A stretch of DNA of 55,486 nt, from assembly GCA_029247315.1 (NCBI GenBank), contig JAQWLM010000073.1, positions 1-55,486 on the forward strand, written 5' to 3'. The DNA is from AAA164-E04 sp014239995. Its GTDB lineage: Bacteria > Verrucomicrobiota > Verrucomicrobiia > Limisphaerales > AAA164-E04. The notes below the pieces were generated by a model. It was not told the origin of the DNA. It worked only from the letters and a program-made list of their open reading frames with translations, and searched no databases. Below are positions 9,457-19,114 of this stretch, one piece after another (position 1 is the first letter of the stretch; each line of letters opens with the position of its first letter). The position numbers and the translations under genes are program-made.

Positions 9457-10305
9457 TCAGGGTGTGTCCGCCCGCGTGGTCTGCTGCTGCTCTCCCAACC
9501 CCTCCACGGAAAGTCGCATGGTCTGCCCCGGCCTGAGATAAACCGGGGGCTGTTGTCCAAGACCAACCCCCGGGGGGGTACCGGTGGAGATCACATCGCC
9601 GGGATTCAAGGTCATGAAGGCACTCAGGTAGGATACCAGCCTGGCAACGCCAAAGACCATCTTCCGCGTCGTCCCGTTCTGGTAGCGATGACCGTCTACT
9701 TCCAGCCAAAGCGAGAGCTTGCCGGGATCGGTAATTTCATCGGGGGTCACCAGCCAGGGGCCCATCGGGGCAAAGGTGTCATAGCTCTTGCCCTTCACCC
9801 ACTGGCCACAGCGTTCCAGTTGATAAGCCCGCTCGGAAAGGTCATTGATCACGCAGTAACCCGCGACATGATTCAGGGCGTCCTCTTCGCGCACATGCCT
9901 GGCGCGGTCCCCGATCACGACACCCAGTTCCACCTCCCAGTCGGTCTTCTCGGAACCGGGAGGGATGAGTACCTCATCGAAGGGACCGCAGATTGCGGAG
10001 GTGGCCTTCATGAACAAGACCGGCTCAGCTGGAACCTCCATGCCTGATTCCTCGGCATGATCGCTGTAATTCAAGCCAATGCACAGAAATTTGCCCACCT
10101 GCCCCACACATGCTCCAATGCGCGGCTGGCCCTCCACCAGCGGCAAGGTGGATGGATCCAAGGCCTGCAGACGCTGCATTCCCTGACAGGTCAGGGCGTC
10201 CCCACTCAGGTCCTGAACAATACCCTCAAGCGATCGCAGGTTCCCATCACCATCCAGAACCCCTGGTTTTTCATGACCAATCTCACCAAATCGCTGATAT
10301 TTCAT
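9457..10305 (-). CDS. Fumarylacetoacetate hydrolase family, 2,4-diketo-3-deoxy-L-fuconate hydrolase-like
   Basis: 282 residues. The FAH fold is shown by FLCIGLNYSDHAEESG, the metal ligands in TDWEVELGVVIGDRA (E-x-E), WVKGKSYDTFAPMGPW, and the closing STGTPPGVGLG. The N-terminal segment with LDPSTLPLVEG and the overall spacing match the sugar-acid branch annotated as ureidoglycolate lyase or 2,4-diketo-3-deoxy-L-fuconate hydrolase. That enzyme cleaves the diketo-deoxy sugar acid to pyruvate and lactate late in non-phosphorylative L-fucose or L-rhamnose breakdown. No other fucose gene lies in the window, so the substrate is inferred from family resemblance only. It is divergent from the next gene with about 190 bases between. 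Confidence 0.85.
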   Translation of the reverse strand: MKYQRFGEIGHEKPGVLDGDGNLRSLEGIVQDLSGDALTCQGMQRLQALDPSTLPLVEGQPRIGACVGQVGKFLCIGLNYSDHAEESGMEVPAEPVLFMKATSAICGPFDEVLIPPGSEKTDWEVELGVVIGDRARHVREEDALNHVAGYCVINDLSERAYQLERCGQWVKGKSYDTFAPMGPWLVTPDEITDPGKLSLWLEVDGHRYQNGTTRKMVFGVARLVSYLSAFMTLNPGDVISTGTPPGVGLGQQPPVYLRPGQTMRLSVEGLGEQQQTTRADTP

Positions 10306-10421
10306 GCAATGCGTCCCTGGTTCATAACTTGTAAGCGTGACATGGCCCCATGTTGCATGTTTGTTTTTTTGTGCGTCAATATGAATTGCATAAAAGCTTC
10401 CATATCATGCCAGCTCAATCT

Positions 10422-10491
10422 GGGTCCATTGTTCATGTTGGCGTAAGGTGACCTTGGTCAATTTAGAATGGGACCCATTGTTTATGTTGCC
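10422..10491. repeat. Imperfect direct repeat in the divergent promoter region
   Basis: GGGTCCATTGTTCATGTTGG at 10422 and GGGACCCATTGTTTATGTTG at 10470 are near-identical 20-base units, 48 bases apart on the same strand. The second ends just before the start codon of the 632-residue membrane protein. Spacing close to an integral number of helical turns would suit a regulator or tandem promoter elements, but this is an inference. Confidence 0.6.
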
Positions 10492-10496
10492 AATAC

Positions 10497-12395
10497 ATGC
10501 CCTTTGATTTCATCATGGACTCCATGCCCAAAATCTTCCAGTGGATATTCCAACCTGTTCAGCCAAGCCTTGGTGCAGGGTGGATGAATTCGCTTTTTGG
10601 TGAAACGCTCGCGATATATCTGGAGACCATGCCTGAAATCCTGCGATGGACAATCCCCCTCACCCTCCTGTTCGTTGGTGCAGGTTGGATCAGTTCATTG
10701 ATCCTTGCACTGAGACACAAGTGGATGGTGCTCCTGACCCTCTTTCCACTCACCTATCCCATCGCCCTGATCGGCTTGGCAATAAAGCAATGGAAGGCAT
10801 CCATGCTTCCTCTGTCACTCCATCTGGCAGCGGTGATCTCGTGGCTGGGTGGAGCTTATGCCGCGGATCGAGCCGAGTGGTCCAAGCTCACCGAGCTTGA
10901 AAGGCAATTGCAGGAAGGCGGGGAGTCGCTGCACATGAGCAAGGGGGCCTACAAGATCGATGATCCCGATAATAATGTGTGGGATCACTCCTTCCTCAGG
11001 CCCCTCAAGATGGCGGCCGACTCCGATGCCTCAGGTGAGGCGGCACGCGATGCCTTGGATACGACCTATGCGGGCCTGGATATCCCCAGGAAAAAAAATA
11101 CTGTCCGATATCAGGAAATAGAGCCTGACCGCGTCCCGCAATGGGAGCCACTCAAAAGGCTCCATCGCCTGGCAGTGGATTTTGAAGCACCCAAAAAAGA
11201 AACCGAAACGGCATGGAAATCACCCACCACCGTGGAACTGACAACGGCGGCTCTCATGCCTTTCTTTGCGGCCAGGGAAGCAGACATGCACCAACTGATG
11301 GAAGCTGTTTCCCGCCCTCAAGACATTTACCCGCTGGCCCTGGAACAGGGATTTGCCACCCTCCTGCCGCATCTCACCTATTTGAGGCAATTCACGCGCC
11401 TGGCGGTGGTAGGTTCCATATGGCATGCCTACCAGGGACATGGGCCTGCATCTTTCAACGCGGCACAGCTCGCCTTGCGGCTATGCGAGACGGGTGATTC
11501 AGATTTGCTCATCTCAAGGTTGGTTCAGTTTGCCCAGATGGGTATCGCCTTGGAAACGTTGGTTGCCGCACAGGACCAACACCTGTGGACAGAGGATCAG
11601 TGGCTTGAAATACGGAAGCATCTGGAAACAATCAACCTGATCAGCCGCATGCCCGACGCCATCAGGGCAGAACGAAGCTTTGGCTTTGCCTCCGTGGAAC
11701 CCATCATCAAAGCGCCCTTCAAGGCAGCCATGCAGCATTTGAACAACCTGGGGGGACCCCTTCCGGATGGAAGTCAAGTGGCCAATGAACAGGCCATCGT
11801 TGACAGATGGAGATCTCAAACTGCAGGGGCCATCCTCATCAAGCAGTGGCGACTTTGTCTCGAGGCCTATCAAATGATGATCAATGACCTGGAGGCAGCC
11901 AGCAAGGCATCCGAAACCGAACCATGGCAGGCCATCATCGTGTCCTGGGAAGAGAAGAATATCAAGGCATACGGTATCTTTGCGGCAATGATGCTTCCCG
12001 CCCTGGACAAGGCACACGGTAGAGCCCTGGTCAGCCAGACATGGATAGAACTTGCGAGGGTATCCATCGACCTGGAACGCTATTTTATTCGACATGCACA
12101 TTACCCCGAAAAACTGGAGGACCTGGTCCCATCCATCACCCGGGAAGTTCCTATCGATCCCATGACACGATCTCCCTTGCCTTATCAAAGGCTGGGGAAA
12201 CATGGCTTTGAAATCTACTCGGCGGGACTGAATGGTAAGGATGAAGGAGGCAGGTCTACCCAGAAGCAGCGTCACAAGCCCGGTGGCGATGCTGCCCCGG
12301 ATACCGATGACATCCTCTGGCGCGTCCTTGGGGATGCCGCAGATATCCCATCTTTCGAGGAAAATGAGCCCAAAGGAATGGATCCGGATGCATGA
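10497..12395 (+). CDS. Large protein of unknown function with N-terminal membrane segments
   Basis: 632 residues. Three hydrophobic segments occur in the first 125 residues (about 53-72, 75-97, 103-125), followed by a long helical soluble region of unknown fold with many Leu, Trp and Glu. Two related segments open the protein (MPKIFQWIF...GAGWMNS and MPEILRWTI...GAGWISS), which look like an internal duplication. The C-terminal 90 residues (HYPEKLEDLVP, IDPMTRSPLPYQR, FEIYSAGLNGKDEGG) match a tail common to secreted and membrane proteins of Planctomycetes and Verrucomicrobia, resembling the end of pseudopilin-like domains. I cannot assign a function. The start is the ATG at 10497, and Met at residues 7 or 10 is possible. 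Confidence 0.75.
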   Translation: MPFDFIMDSMPKIFQWIFQPVQPSLGAGWMNSLFGETLAIYLETMPEILRWTIPLTLLFVGAGWISSLILALRHKWMVLLTLFPLTYPIALIGLAIKQWKASMLPLSLHLAAVISWLGGAYAADRAEWSKLTELERQLQEGGESLHMSKGAYKIDDPDNNVWDHSFLRPLKMAADSDASGEAARDALDTTYAGLDIPRKKNTVRYQEIEPDRVPQWEPLKRLHRLAVDFEAPKKETETAWKSPTTVELTTAALMPFFAAREADMHQLMEAVSRPQDIYPLALEQGFATLLPHLTYLRQFTRLAVVGSIWHAYQGHGPASFNAAQLALRLCETGDSDLLISRLVQFAQMGIALETLVAAQDQHLWTEDQWLEIRKHLETINLISRMPDAIRAERSFGFASVEPIIKAPFKAAMQHLNNLGGPLPDGSQVANEQAIVDRWRSQTAGAILIKQWRLCLEAYQMMINDLEAASKASETEPWQAIIVSWEEKNIKAYGIFAAMMLPALDKAHGRALVSQTWIELARVSIDLERYFIRHAHYPEKLEDLVPSITREVPIDPMTRSPLPYQRLGKHGFEIYSAGLNGKDEGGRSTQKQRHKPGGDAAPDTDDILWRVLGDAADIPSFEENEPKGMDPDA

Positions 12396-12606
12396 AAGCC
12401 AATGAGGCTCACAGGCTGAGCGGCCACGCAGTGTCCCCTGCTTGCATCTGAACACGCTTGAAGATGCCCTCGGGCAAGGGTTTTTCGTGTGTCACTTCGG
12501 AAATCCTGCGTGCCTGTGCCAAGGGAAAAGGGACCTTGCAGGCATGTGCAAGGCATCCTGTCAGGTAAAAGGCCATCCTCGAGTGCCCCAGTAACCCCCT
12601 GCGGCA

Positions 12607-14064
12607 TCAAGCCAGGATGTCGTGCAAGACATGGGCAGGCTCTACCCCGGTCAGGCGATTATCAAGTCCCTGGTAAGGATAGGAAAACCGCTCGTGATCG
12701 ATCCCAAGGCAATGCAGGATGGTCGCGTTGAAGTCCCGGATGTGCGCAGGGTCCTTGACGATGTTATATGAAAAATCGTCGGTTTCACCGTATTCGTATC
12801 CGGCCTTGATACCCCCACCGGCCATCCACATGGAAAAACAACGCCCGTGATGGTCGCGTCCATGGTTGTCCTTGGTCAACGCACCCTGGGAATAAATGGT
12901 TCGACCAAATTCACCTCCACAGATCACCAGAGTGTCCTTGAGCATGCCACGCATTTTCAAGTCACGCACCAGGGCTGAGGCGGGTTGATCGATATCCTGA
13001 CACTGGAGCTTGAGCAGGTTCGGCAGGTTGCCGTGCTGATCCCATCCACGATGGAAAAGTTGCTGAAAAGGTACGCCGCGCTCCGCCATGCGTCGGGCCA
13101 GGATACAGTTGTAGGCAAAGGTACCCGGTTTCTTGGCATCCGGACCATACATGTCGAAGACGTGCTCCGGTTCATTGGAAAGATCAGTCAGTTCCGGCAC
13201 GGAAGTCTGCATGCGGTAAGCCATCTCATACTGCGAAATCCGCGTCTCGATCTCCGGGTCCCGAACCTCGTCAAACTTGGCCTGGTTGATGGTACCAACA
13301 GCATCCAGAAAGGCACGTCGATCCTGACCATCGACCCCAGGAGGATTGTTCAGGTAGAGCACAGGCTCCCCTGCACTGCGGAACTTCACACCCTGATGCC
13401 TTGATGGAAGAAACCCACTGCTCCACAGGCGTGAATAAAGCGCCTGGCTCTGTCCCCGGCCCTTGGAGATCATGACGATGTAGGCAGGAAGATTCTGGTT
13501 GGGACTGCCCAGGCCATAGCTGAGCCATGAGCCCATGCAGGCATGTCCCAGCTGCTGCGTCCCCGTATTGATGAAGGTGATGGCAGGATCGTGGTTGATC
13601 GCCTCAGAGTTCAAGGTCCGGATGATGGTGATATCATCCGCAATGGACCCGATATGGGGCAACAAGTCGCTGTTCATCCAGGTGCCGTGACTCCCATAGC
13701 GTTTGAACTCAAACATGGGAGCCACGCAGGGAAAGGATTTCTGACCGCTTGTCATGCCGGTGAGGCGCTGACCCTGACGAATGGATTCAGGTAGCTCAAT
13801 GCCATGGTTTTTACGCATGGCCGGCTTGTAATCGAACATGTCGATATGGGATGGCCCCCCCGAAAAGAAAAGGAAAATAATACGCTTGGCGCGCTGTGCA
13901 AAATGAGGATTGCCCAAGACGCCCTTGACCGGGTCATCCACCGCGGCCCCGAGAAGACCTGGTTGCTTGATTGATGCCAGGCCGAGAGCCCCCATGCCGG
14001 CCGCACCCATGTGGAGGAAACGTCTGCGATTGTGAGGGCCAGTCTGCAGGTGTAAAGGTGTCAT
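12607..14064 (-). CDS. DUF1501 protein, Tat-exported (pair 1)
   Basis: 485 residues. A twin-arginine signal (NRRRFLHMGAAGMGALGLAS) marks Tat export. The body is a DUF1501 alkaline-phosphatase/sulfatase-like fold, with IIFLFFSGGPSHIDMFDYKP near the N-terminus and the late motifs VICGGEFGRTIYSQG and NHGRDHHGRCFSMWMAGGG. DUF1501 genes sit beside DUF1549/DUF1553 cytochrome genes in great numbers in Planctomycetes and Verrucomicrobia. The biochemical role is not established, and breakdown of complex polysaccharides has been proposed. It lies 20 bases after its partner gene and is almost certainly in the same operon. Confidence 0.9.
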   Translation of the reverse strand: MTPLHLQTGPHNRRRFLHMGAAGMGALGLASIKQPGLLGAAVDDPVKGVLGNPHFAQRAKRIIFLFFSGGPSHIDMFDYKPAMRKNHGIELPESIRQGQRLTGMTSGQKSFPCVAPMFEFKRYGSHGTWMNSDLLPHIGSIADDITIIRTLNSEAINHDPAITFINTGTQQLGHACMGSWLSYGLGSPNQNLPAYIVMISKGRGQSQALYSRLWSSGFLPSRHQGVKFRSAGEPVLYLNNPPGVDGQDRRAFLDAVGTINQAKFDEVRDPEIETRISQYEMAYRMQTSVPELTDLSNEPEHVFDMYGPDAKKPGTFAYNCILARRMAERGVPFQQLFHRGWDQHGNLPNLLKLQCQDIDQPASALVRDLKMRGMLKDTLVICGGEFGRTIYSQGALTKDNHGRDHHGRCFSMWMAGGGIKAGYEYGETDDFSYNIVKDPAHIRDFNATILHCLGIDHERFSYPYQGLDNRLTGVEPAHVLHDILA

Positions 14065-14084
14065 GTCTGAGATGCTTCTTTGGG

Positions 14085-17060
14085 TTAATGGGTCAGGACC
14101 TCGTCCAGGTTGAGGATCGCACTGGCTGTCATGGTCCAGGCAGCCAGTTCAGCGGCGTCAAGGCCTTCATCGTGAGGATAATCTCCCACCTCCAGGAGGG
14201 CCTTCGCTCGATCGCTGTCGCTCTGGTAAATAGCCAACTGTCGATCATGGAACTTCCTGAGAACCTGTTGCCGGAGGGTGTCGGCAGGGCGAGCGCTTGC
14301 CAGCATGAAGGCGTGGTTCAACCTGGATTCAAAAGCATTCCCTCCTTCCCTGATGATGCGCTCGGCAAACAGCCGGGTTGCCTCGATGAACTGCTCGTCG
14401 TTCATGGTCACGAGGGCCTGAAGTGGCGTGTTGGTAACCTGACGCTGAATCACACACTTTTCACGGGTAGGCGCATCAAAGGCCATCATATTGGGCATGG
14501 GCGCGGAACGTTTCCAGTAGGTATACATACTGCGGCGATAGAGTTTCTGGCCCTTGTCACGCTGGTATTTGAGATTACCATCCAGGGAAACCTCATTCCA
14601 AATGCGCGGCGGTTGGTAGGGTTTCACGCTGGGTCCGCCCACCTTTTCGTTCAGGATACCAGCAAGCATCAGCGTGCTGTCACGAATAAACTCTCCCTGG
14701 TGACGCCGCCTGGGGCCACGGGAAAGCAGGGTATTCTCCGGGTCCAGCTCCTGCTTGAGCCCCGAAACATGGGTCGACTGTCGATAAGTGGCAGACATCA
14801 ACAACTGCTTGATCGTGCGCTTGATATCCCATCCATGGTCTACAAAGTCGCGAGCCAGCCAGTCCAGCAGGTCCGGATGGGAAGGCCATGCACCGCGTGT
14901 ACCGAAATCCTCCACCGTGGGAACGATGCCACGACCAAAAAACATCGACCAGTAGCGATTCACGGCAACACGCGCGGTGAGGGGGTGCGCAGGGTCCGTC
15001 AACCATTGCGCCATGCCAAGGCGGTTGCCCGGGGCATTCTTCGGCATGCCAGGAAGAAAGGCAGGTACTCCCGGCTTGATCACCTCGTCCTTCACCGGGG
15101 AGGCATAGTGACCACGCATCAGGAGATAGGTGTCGCGCCCCTCATCCAGGTCCCCCATGATCATGGATGTAGGCACCAGGCCCAGCAAACCCTTCTCCTC
15201 TTCCTCAAGGCCGGTAATCCGGGCACGACGCTCGAGTCCCTCCGGCCACACCGTAGCCTGATAATGCTTTTCAAGCACCTTGAATTGCGCATCATCCCAT
15301 TCCTGTGCGGCGACCTTCAGGACCTCAAGCACCTCCCCAGGCAGGGTGCTTCCCTGCATCTTGAAGTAAAAGCCGCTGGCACCTCCTCCATTGACGATTT
15401 TCATCAGGAAAGCATTGTCGCCCTTCTTGAGCTGGAGGGTCGCCGTATCCTGATCTGCAGCAGCTCCACGGTTCGCGTTGTTCTCCAGAACCAGCGAGGA
15501 GTTCAACCAGCATTTGATGGCATCATCGCTACCGAATGACACGTCAATCGTGACATCCTCTGGGCACGTGAGGGTTCGATACAGATAGGACACGGCGTTG
15601 TCTGGAAGGCCCAGACTGACCACCTCTCCGTCCTTGTAGGATTTCTTATCTTCCCAACCCTTGCCCTCAATTTCCGCATCCAGGTCCAGTGCCTTTTCAG
15701 GGCCGAAGTCCTTGGCAAAAAGCGTGTTCTTGTCGCCACCCTGCAGCGGGCCAAGCTGCTTCCACACACTCACCTCAGGCATCTCGGGCTCTGAATCAAC
15801 TTGCTCTTCCAGAGCCCAGGCCCTGACCAGTTCAAGGTCAGGTTTGCTGGAATTATGCCGCTTCTTGAGGGAAGCTATCTGAGCCGAAAGACTTTCGTGC
15901 CTGGCCTGTTGCCCCGTTTCAAAAAAACGAACAAACGGAGGCTCGTTGCCATTGCGAGTCTGCATGCCCTTGTCACTCGCCTGGTTGAAGAAGGCGTAGA
16001 ACTGATAATATTCCTTCTGCGAAATGGGATCGTATTTATGCTGGTGGCACTGGGCGCACTCCATGGTCAGGCCAAGCCAGACCATGCTGGTTGTCTTGAC
16101 GCGATCCACAATGTATTCCACGCGGTATTCTTCGGCAATGGCACCGCCCTCATCAGTGGTACCATGGTTGCGATTGAAACCAGAGGCCACTTTTTGCCAG
16201 GTATCGGCACCGGGAATCAGGTCACCCGCCAGTTGCTCAATCGTAAAGGCATCAAAGGGCTTGTTGTCATTGTAGGCATTGATCACATAGTCGCGCCATA
16301 GCCACATGAAACGGGGCCCGTCGGCATGATAGACACTTGAATCGCCGTACCTTGCCAAGTCCATCCAGGCCAATGCCATCCGCTCTCCAAATTTCTGGGA
16401 GTTCAGGTAATGGTCCAACATCTGTTCGTAGGCGTTGGTATCGGTATTTTCCCGGAAGGCAGCAACCTCCTCAGTGGCAGGGGGAAGTCCGGTCAGATCA
16501 TACGCCACCCGTCGTACCAGGGTAGCCCGGTCCGCCTCCTGGTTGGGAGCCAGGCCTTTGGCCTCCAGTGAGGCGAGTATGAAACGGTCAATCGGGTTTT
16601 GAACCCAGCGCATGTCCTTGAGTGCGGGCAAGGTCGGCACACGCGGGGCGGTGAAGGCCCAGTGCCCCTCCCATTTGGCTCCTTGCCGAACCCAGTCAAC
16701 CAGAAGCTTCACCTGCTCCTCGGTCATGGGATTCTTGGCCTCAGGCGGGGGCATGACATCATCCGGGTCGTGGGACCGGATACGCTCGATCAGGAGGCTT
16801 TTTTCCGGCTGGCCAGGCAGGATCACGCTGCCATCGTCAACGCTGGCCAACAGGCCTTCCTGGGTATCCAGCCTCAAGTCCGCCTTGCGCTGTTCTGGAT
16901 CGGGCCCGTGACAGGCCATGCAATGCTTTGAAAGGATAGGAAGGATGTCCCTGTTGAATTGGATTTCACCCGTGTCGGCGGCAAAAGCCGGGGAAACGTG
17001 CAAGGTGATCCATGCGACGCACGCAAAGGCGACATGAAGGGATTTGGAAATGTATCTCAT
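14085..17060 (-). CDS. PSCyt1/DUF1549/DUF1553 cytochrome-like protein (pair 1)
   Basis: 991 residues with a signal peptide ending near ALA-like PAFAA (residue 28). The N-terminal planctomycete cytochrome C domain has one heme-binding motif, CMACH (47-51). DUF1549 follows (about 150-360), and near its end is a second CxxCH in MECAQCHQHKYDP. A roughly 150-residue insertion with WKQLGPLQGG and SVSYLYRTL-like strands, ending in GGASGFYFKMQ, resembles a jelly-roll or PA14-like carbohydrate-binding module and is absent from the second copy in this window. DUF1553 fills the C-terminus (RVAVNRYWSMFFGRGIV, NTPLQALVTMND). It is probably a periplasmic c-type cytochrome working with the DUF1501 protein. 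Confidence 0.9.
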   Translation of the reverse strand: MRYISKSLHVAFACVAWITLHVSPAFAADTGEIQFNRDILPILSKHCMACHGPDPEQRKADLRLDTQEGLLASVDDGSVILPGQPEKSLLIERIRSHDPDDVMPPPEAKNPMTEEQVKLLVDWVRQGAKWEGHWAFTAPRVPTLPALKDMRWVQNPIDRFILASLEAKGLAPNQEADRATLVRRVAYDLTGLPPATEEVAAFRENTDTNAYEQMLDHYLNSQKFGERMALAWMDLARYGDSSVYHADGPRFMWLWRDYVINAYNDNKPFDAFTIEQLAGDLIPGADTWQKVASGFNRNHGTTDEGGAIAEEYRVEYIVDRVKTTSMVWLGLTMECAQCHQHKYDPISQKEYYQFYAFFNQASDKGMQTRNGNEPPFVRFFETGQQARHESLSAQIASLKKRHNSSKPDLELVRAWALEEQVDSEPEMPEVSVWKQLGPLQGGDKNTLFAKDFGPEKALDLDAEIEGKGWEDKKSYKDGEVVSLGLPDNAVSYLYRTLTCPEDVTIDVSFGSDDAIKCWLNSSLVLENNANRGAAADQDTATLQLKKGDNAFLMKIVNGGGASGFYFKMQGSTLPGEVLEVLKVAAQEWDDAQFKVLEKHYQATVWPEGLERRARITGLEEEEKGLLGLVPTSMIMGDLDEGRDTYLLMRGHYASPVKDEVIKPGVPAFLPGMPKNAPGNRLGMAQWLTDPAHPLTARVAVNRYWSMFFGRGIVPTVEDFGTRGAWPSHPDLLDWLARDFVDHGWDIKRTIKQLLMSATYRQSTHVSGLKQELDPENTLLSRGPRRRHQGEFIRDSTLMLAGILNEKVGGPSVKPYQPPRIWNEVSLDGNLKYQRDKGQKLYRRSMYTYWKRSAPMPNMMAFDAPTREKCVIQRQVTNTPLQALVTMNDEQFIEATRLFAERIIREGGNAFESRLNHAFMLASARPADTLRQQVLRKFHDRQLAIYQSDSDRAKALLEVGDYPHDEGLDAAELAAWTMTASAILNLDEVLTH

Positions 17061-17128
17061 TATCTCATTATCTCAGTCAGATCAAAGGTCAGAGGTCACG
17101 CATCACGCTGCGTGCTTGAAGAAGGGCT

Positions 17129-17683
17129 CTATGATTTCGGACCGACCAATTCAATGAAGTTTCCGTCCGGATCTCGCACGATGGTCAGGTATACACCCCC
17201 ACCAAGGGATGCGGGCAATTCCTGAGCACCACGGGCAATGGGCTTGACCCCTGCCTTTTCCAGCCTGGCAAGTGCCTGGGAGGTGTCCTTGACCCGAACC
17301 GTAAGGTAACTGAAACCGAGTTGGGAGTGGATGAAACTGTTGTCCGTCTGCTTGCTGCGCGTGCCCTCGATGTGCATCACTTTCAAACGCGTGGCACCCT
17401 CTCCCTCTCCAAGGATCAGGACCTTGACATCCAACTTCTTTCCGTTGGTTAAGCCCACTTTGGAAGCGAAATCACCGGGCACGGAAAAACCAGGCACTTC
17501 CGTGAAGCCGATGGCCTCCTTGTAAAAGGTAAGCGCCTTGTCCAGGTCACTCACCACGCACCCGAGGTCAATGGTGACTGAAGCAAAATCAGTGTCGTCT
17601 GCCCTAAGGTTGGGGCAGACGCACGCACCCAAGGCAAGGAAGGCGGCTACGACCAGGGCAGTTTTTTTCATAAAATAAAGCAT
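17129..17683 (-). CDS. Secreted VOC (glyoxalase/bleomycin-resistance fold) protein
   Basis: 184 residues. A signal peptide (MKKTALVVAAFLALGACV, with a possible lipobox LGAC) precedes two beta-alpha-beta-beta-beta modules of the vicinal oxygen chelate fold: TIDLGCVVSDLDKALTFYKE...GF and FSYLTVRVKDTSQALARLEKAG, ending in the typical VRDPDGNFIELVGP. The predicted metal Glu in NFIELVGP is kept, but the first-strand His of classical glyoxalases is not obvious. Export of a VOC protein is uncommon and fits the neighbouring exported cytochrome pair, which starts 69 bases downstream on the same strand. The ATG at 17683 has AGGA eight bases upstream. An ATG four codons later also fits. Confidence 0.85.
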   Translation of the reverse strand: MLYFMKKTALVVAAFLALGACVCPNLRADDTDFASVTIDLGCVVSDLDKALTFYKEAIGFTEVPGFSVPGDFASKVGLTNGKKLDVKVLILGEGEGATRLKVMHIEGTRSKQTDNSFIHSQLGFSYLTVRVKDTSQALARLEKAGVKPIARGAQELPASLGGGVYLTIVRDPDGNFIELVGPKS

Positions 17684-17873
17684 GTCATGGGTCCTGATTG
17701 TGTTTTTGGATCGAGTGTTACTATCCCAACCTAGTCCTTGCCCGTGCCAACGTCAATGTCAGAGAGATCAAGGGATGCTTGACCAGGCGTTTCGCAAGGA
17801 TTCGTTCTGGCATCAAACAAGAGGACTGATTTGAGTTTCAATACCACACCAAGGACACCTAGGATGCGATGCC

Positions 17874-18935
17874 ATGAAATCAAGCACTTTCACCCAGGAG
17901 CCGGACACCGATCCCACACCCATCTTCGAGGCGTTCCGATGGCGCTATGGGTCCTTACTGCTCACAGGTGCCGTCGCGCATTTCGGGCTCTTTGAAAAGC
18001 TCGCTCATGGTGGCCTCCCGGGGGAAACTCTGCGCGCACGCATGCAATTGAGGCCCAGGCCCTTCAACGTGTTGATGACCGCCATGCAGGCCATGGGCTT
18101 CATCCACCGTGACTCGAAGGGACTCTTTGAATCCACGCAGCTTGCACAGGAACACCTGGATTCCAGTCAACCGTTTTATGTAGGGGATTACCTCGGGCTG
18201 GCAGCCGATGCGCCCGAGGTCATCGACTTGGTACAACGCCTGAAGACAGACCGCCCCGCCGACATCGAAAACAAGGGGGCGGCCTTTATCTATCGCGCAG
18301 GGGTCAAGTCTGCCATGGAGGAATCAAGCCTTGCCAGGCATTTCACCCTCTCACTGGCCGGACGCGCCCGCAACGTGGCTCCAGCCCTTGCCCGCCAGCT
18401 GGACCTGAACGGGGTGAAGCACTTGGTGGATGTCGCGGGAGGGACGGGGATCTATGCACTGGCCCTGCTGGAGGCCAATCCGGATCTGCAGGTGACGCTG
18501 GTGGAACTGCCGGAGGTCCTGGCCATTGCCCGAGAGATCGCCGCCCACCACCCGTGTCGCGATCGACTGCATTGTGTCGAGGGGGACATGTTTGAATGGC
18601 AGCCCCGGAAAGACATGCAAGCCTGCCTGTTTTCAAATATTTTTCATGACTGGAATGTTCCGGAGTGTCAAAGATTGATCCATCGCTACACAAGCCGGTT
18701 GCAGGCGGGAGGTCGCTTGATCATCCATGATGTCTTCCTGAATGATGCTCTCGATGGCCCACTTCCCATCGCACTCTACTCGGCTGCCCTTTTCACCCTC
18801 ACTGAGGGACGGGCCTATGCCGTGGCAGAATATCGTAAGTGGATGGAAGCGTGCGGCCTGTCGGTCTCCGGGCCCACCGAAACACTTGTTCACTGTGGAC
18901 TGCTGACAGGCCGAAGGGACCTTGTTGCGCAATGA
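17874..18935 (+). CDS. SAM-dependent O-methyltransferase, family 2 type
   Basis: 353 residues. The N-terminal winged-helix dimerisation domain (about 15-100, WRYGSLLLTGAVAHFGLFEKL) is typical of acetylserotonin/hydroxyindole O-methyltransferase-like enzymes. The Rossmann domain has motif I HLVDVAGGTGIYALALLEA, an acidic end of strand 2 (VTLVELPEV), the GDMFEW segment, and the family motif SNIFHDWNVPEC with the position used by the catalytic base. It probably methylates a hydroxyl or related group on a small molecule, with the acceptor unknown. It stands alone between the two cytochrome/DUF1501 loci, divergent from the VOC gene. Confidence 0.87.
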   Translation: MKSSTFTQEPDTDPTPIFEAFRWRYGSLLLTGAVAHFGLFEKLAHGGLPGETLRARMQLRPRPFNVLMTAMQAMGFIHRDSKGLFESTQLAQEHLDSSQPFYVGDYLGLAADAPEVIDLVQRLKTDRPADIENKGAAFIYRAGVKSAMEESSLARHFTLSLAGRARNVAPALARQLDLNGVKHLVDVAGGTGIYALALLEANPDLQVTLVELPEVLAIAREIAAHHPCRDRLHCVEGDMFEWQPRKDMQACLFSNIFHDWNVPECQRLIHRYTSRLQAGGRLIIHDVFLNDALDGPLPIALYSAALFTLTEGRAYAVAEYRKWMEACGLSVSGPTETLVHCGLLTGRRDLVAQ

Positions 18936-19114
18936 AACTAGCTGCCAATAAATAGCTTCAACCCAAACGAATCCCATCAAGGGATCCATCAAGTGGAGGG
19001 ATGCCGGTCTTTGGCTCGACCTCGACAAGCAATGGTCTGAATGATAATATCTTGTGCGATAAGCTCTGAAAAGCTCCAAAGAGAGTCGCCAGATCGCAGA
19101 AATCCATCTATTTC

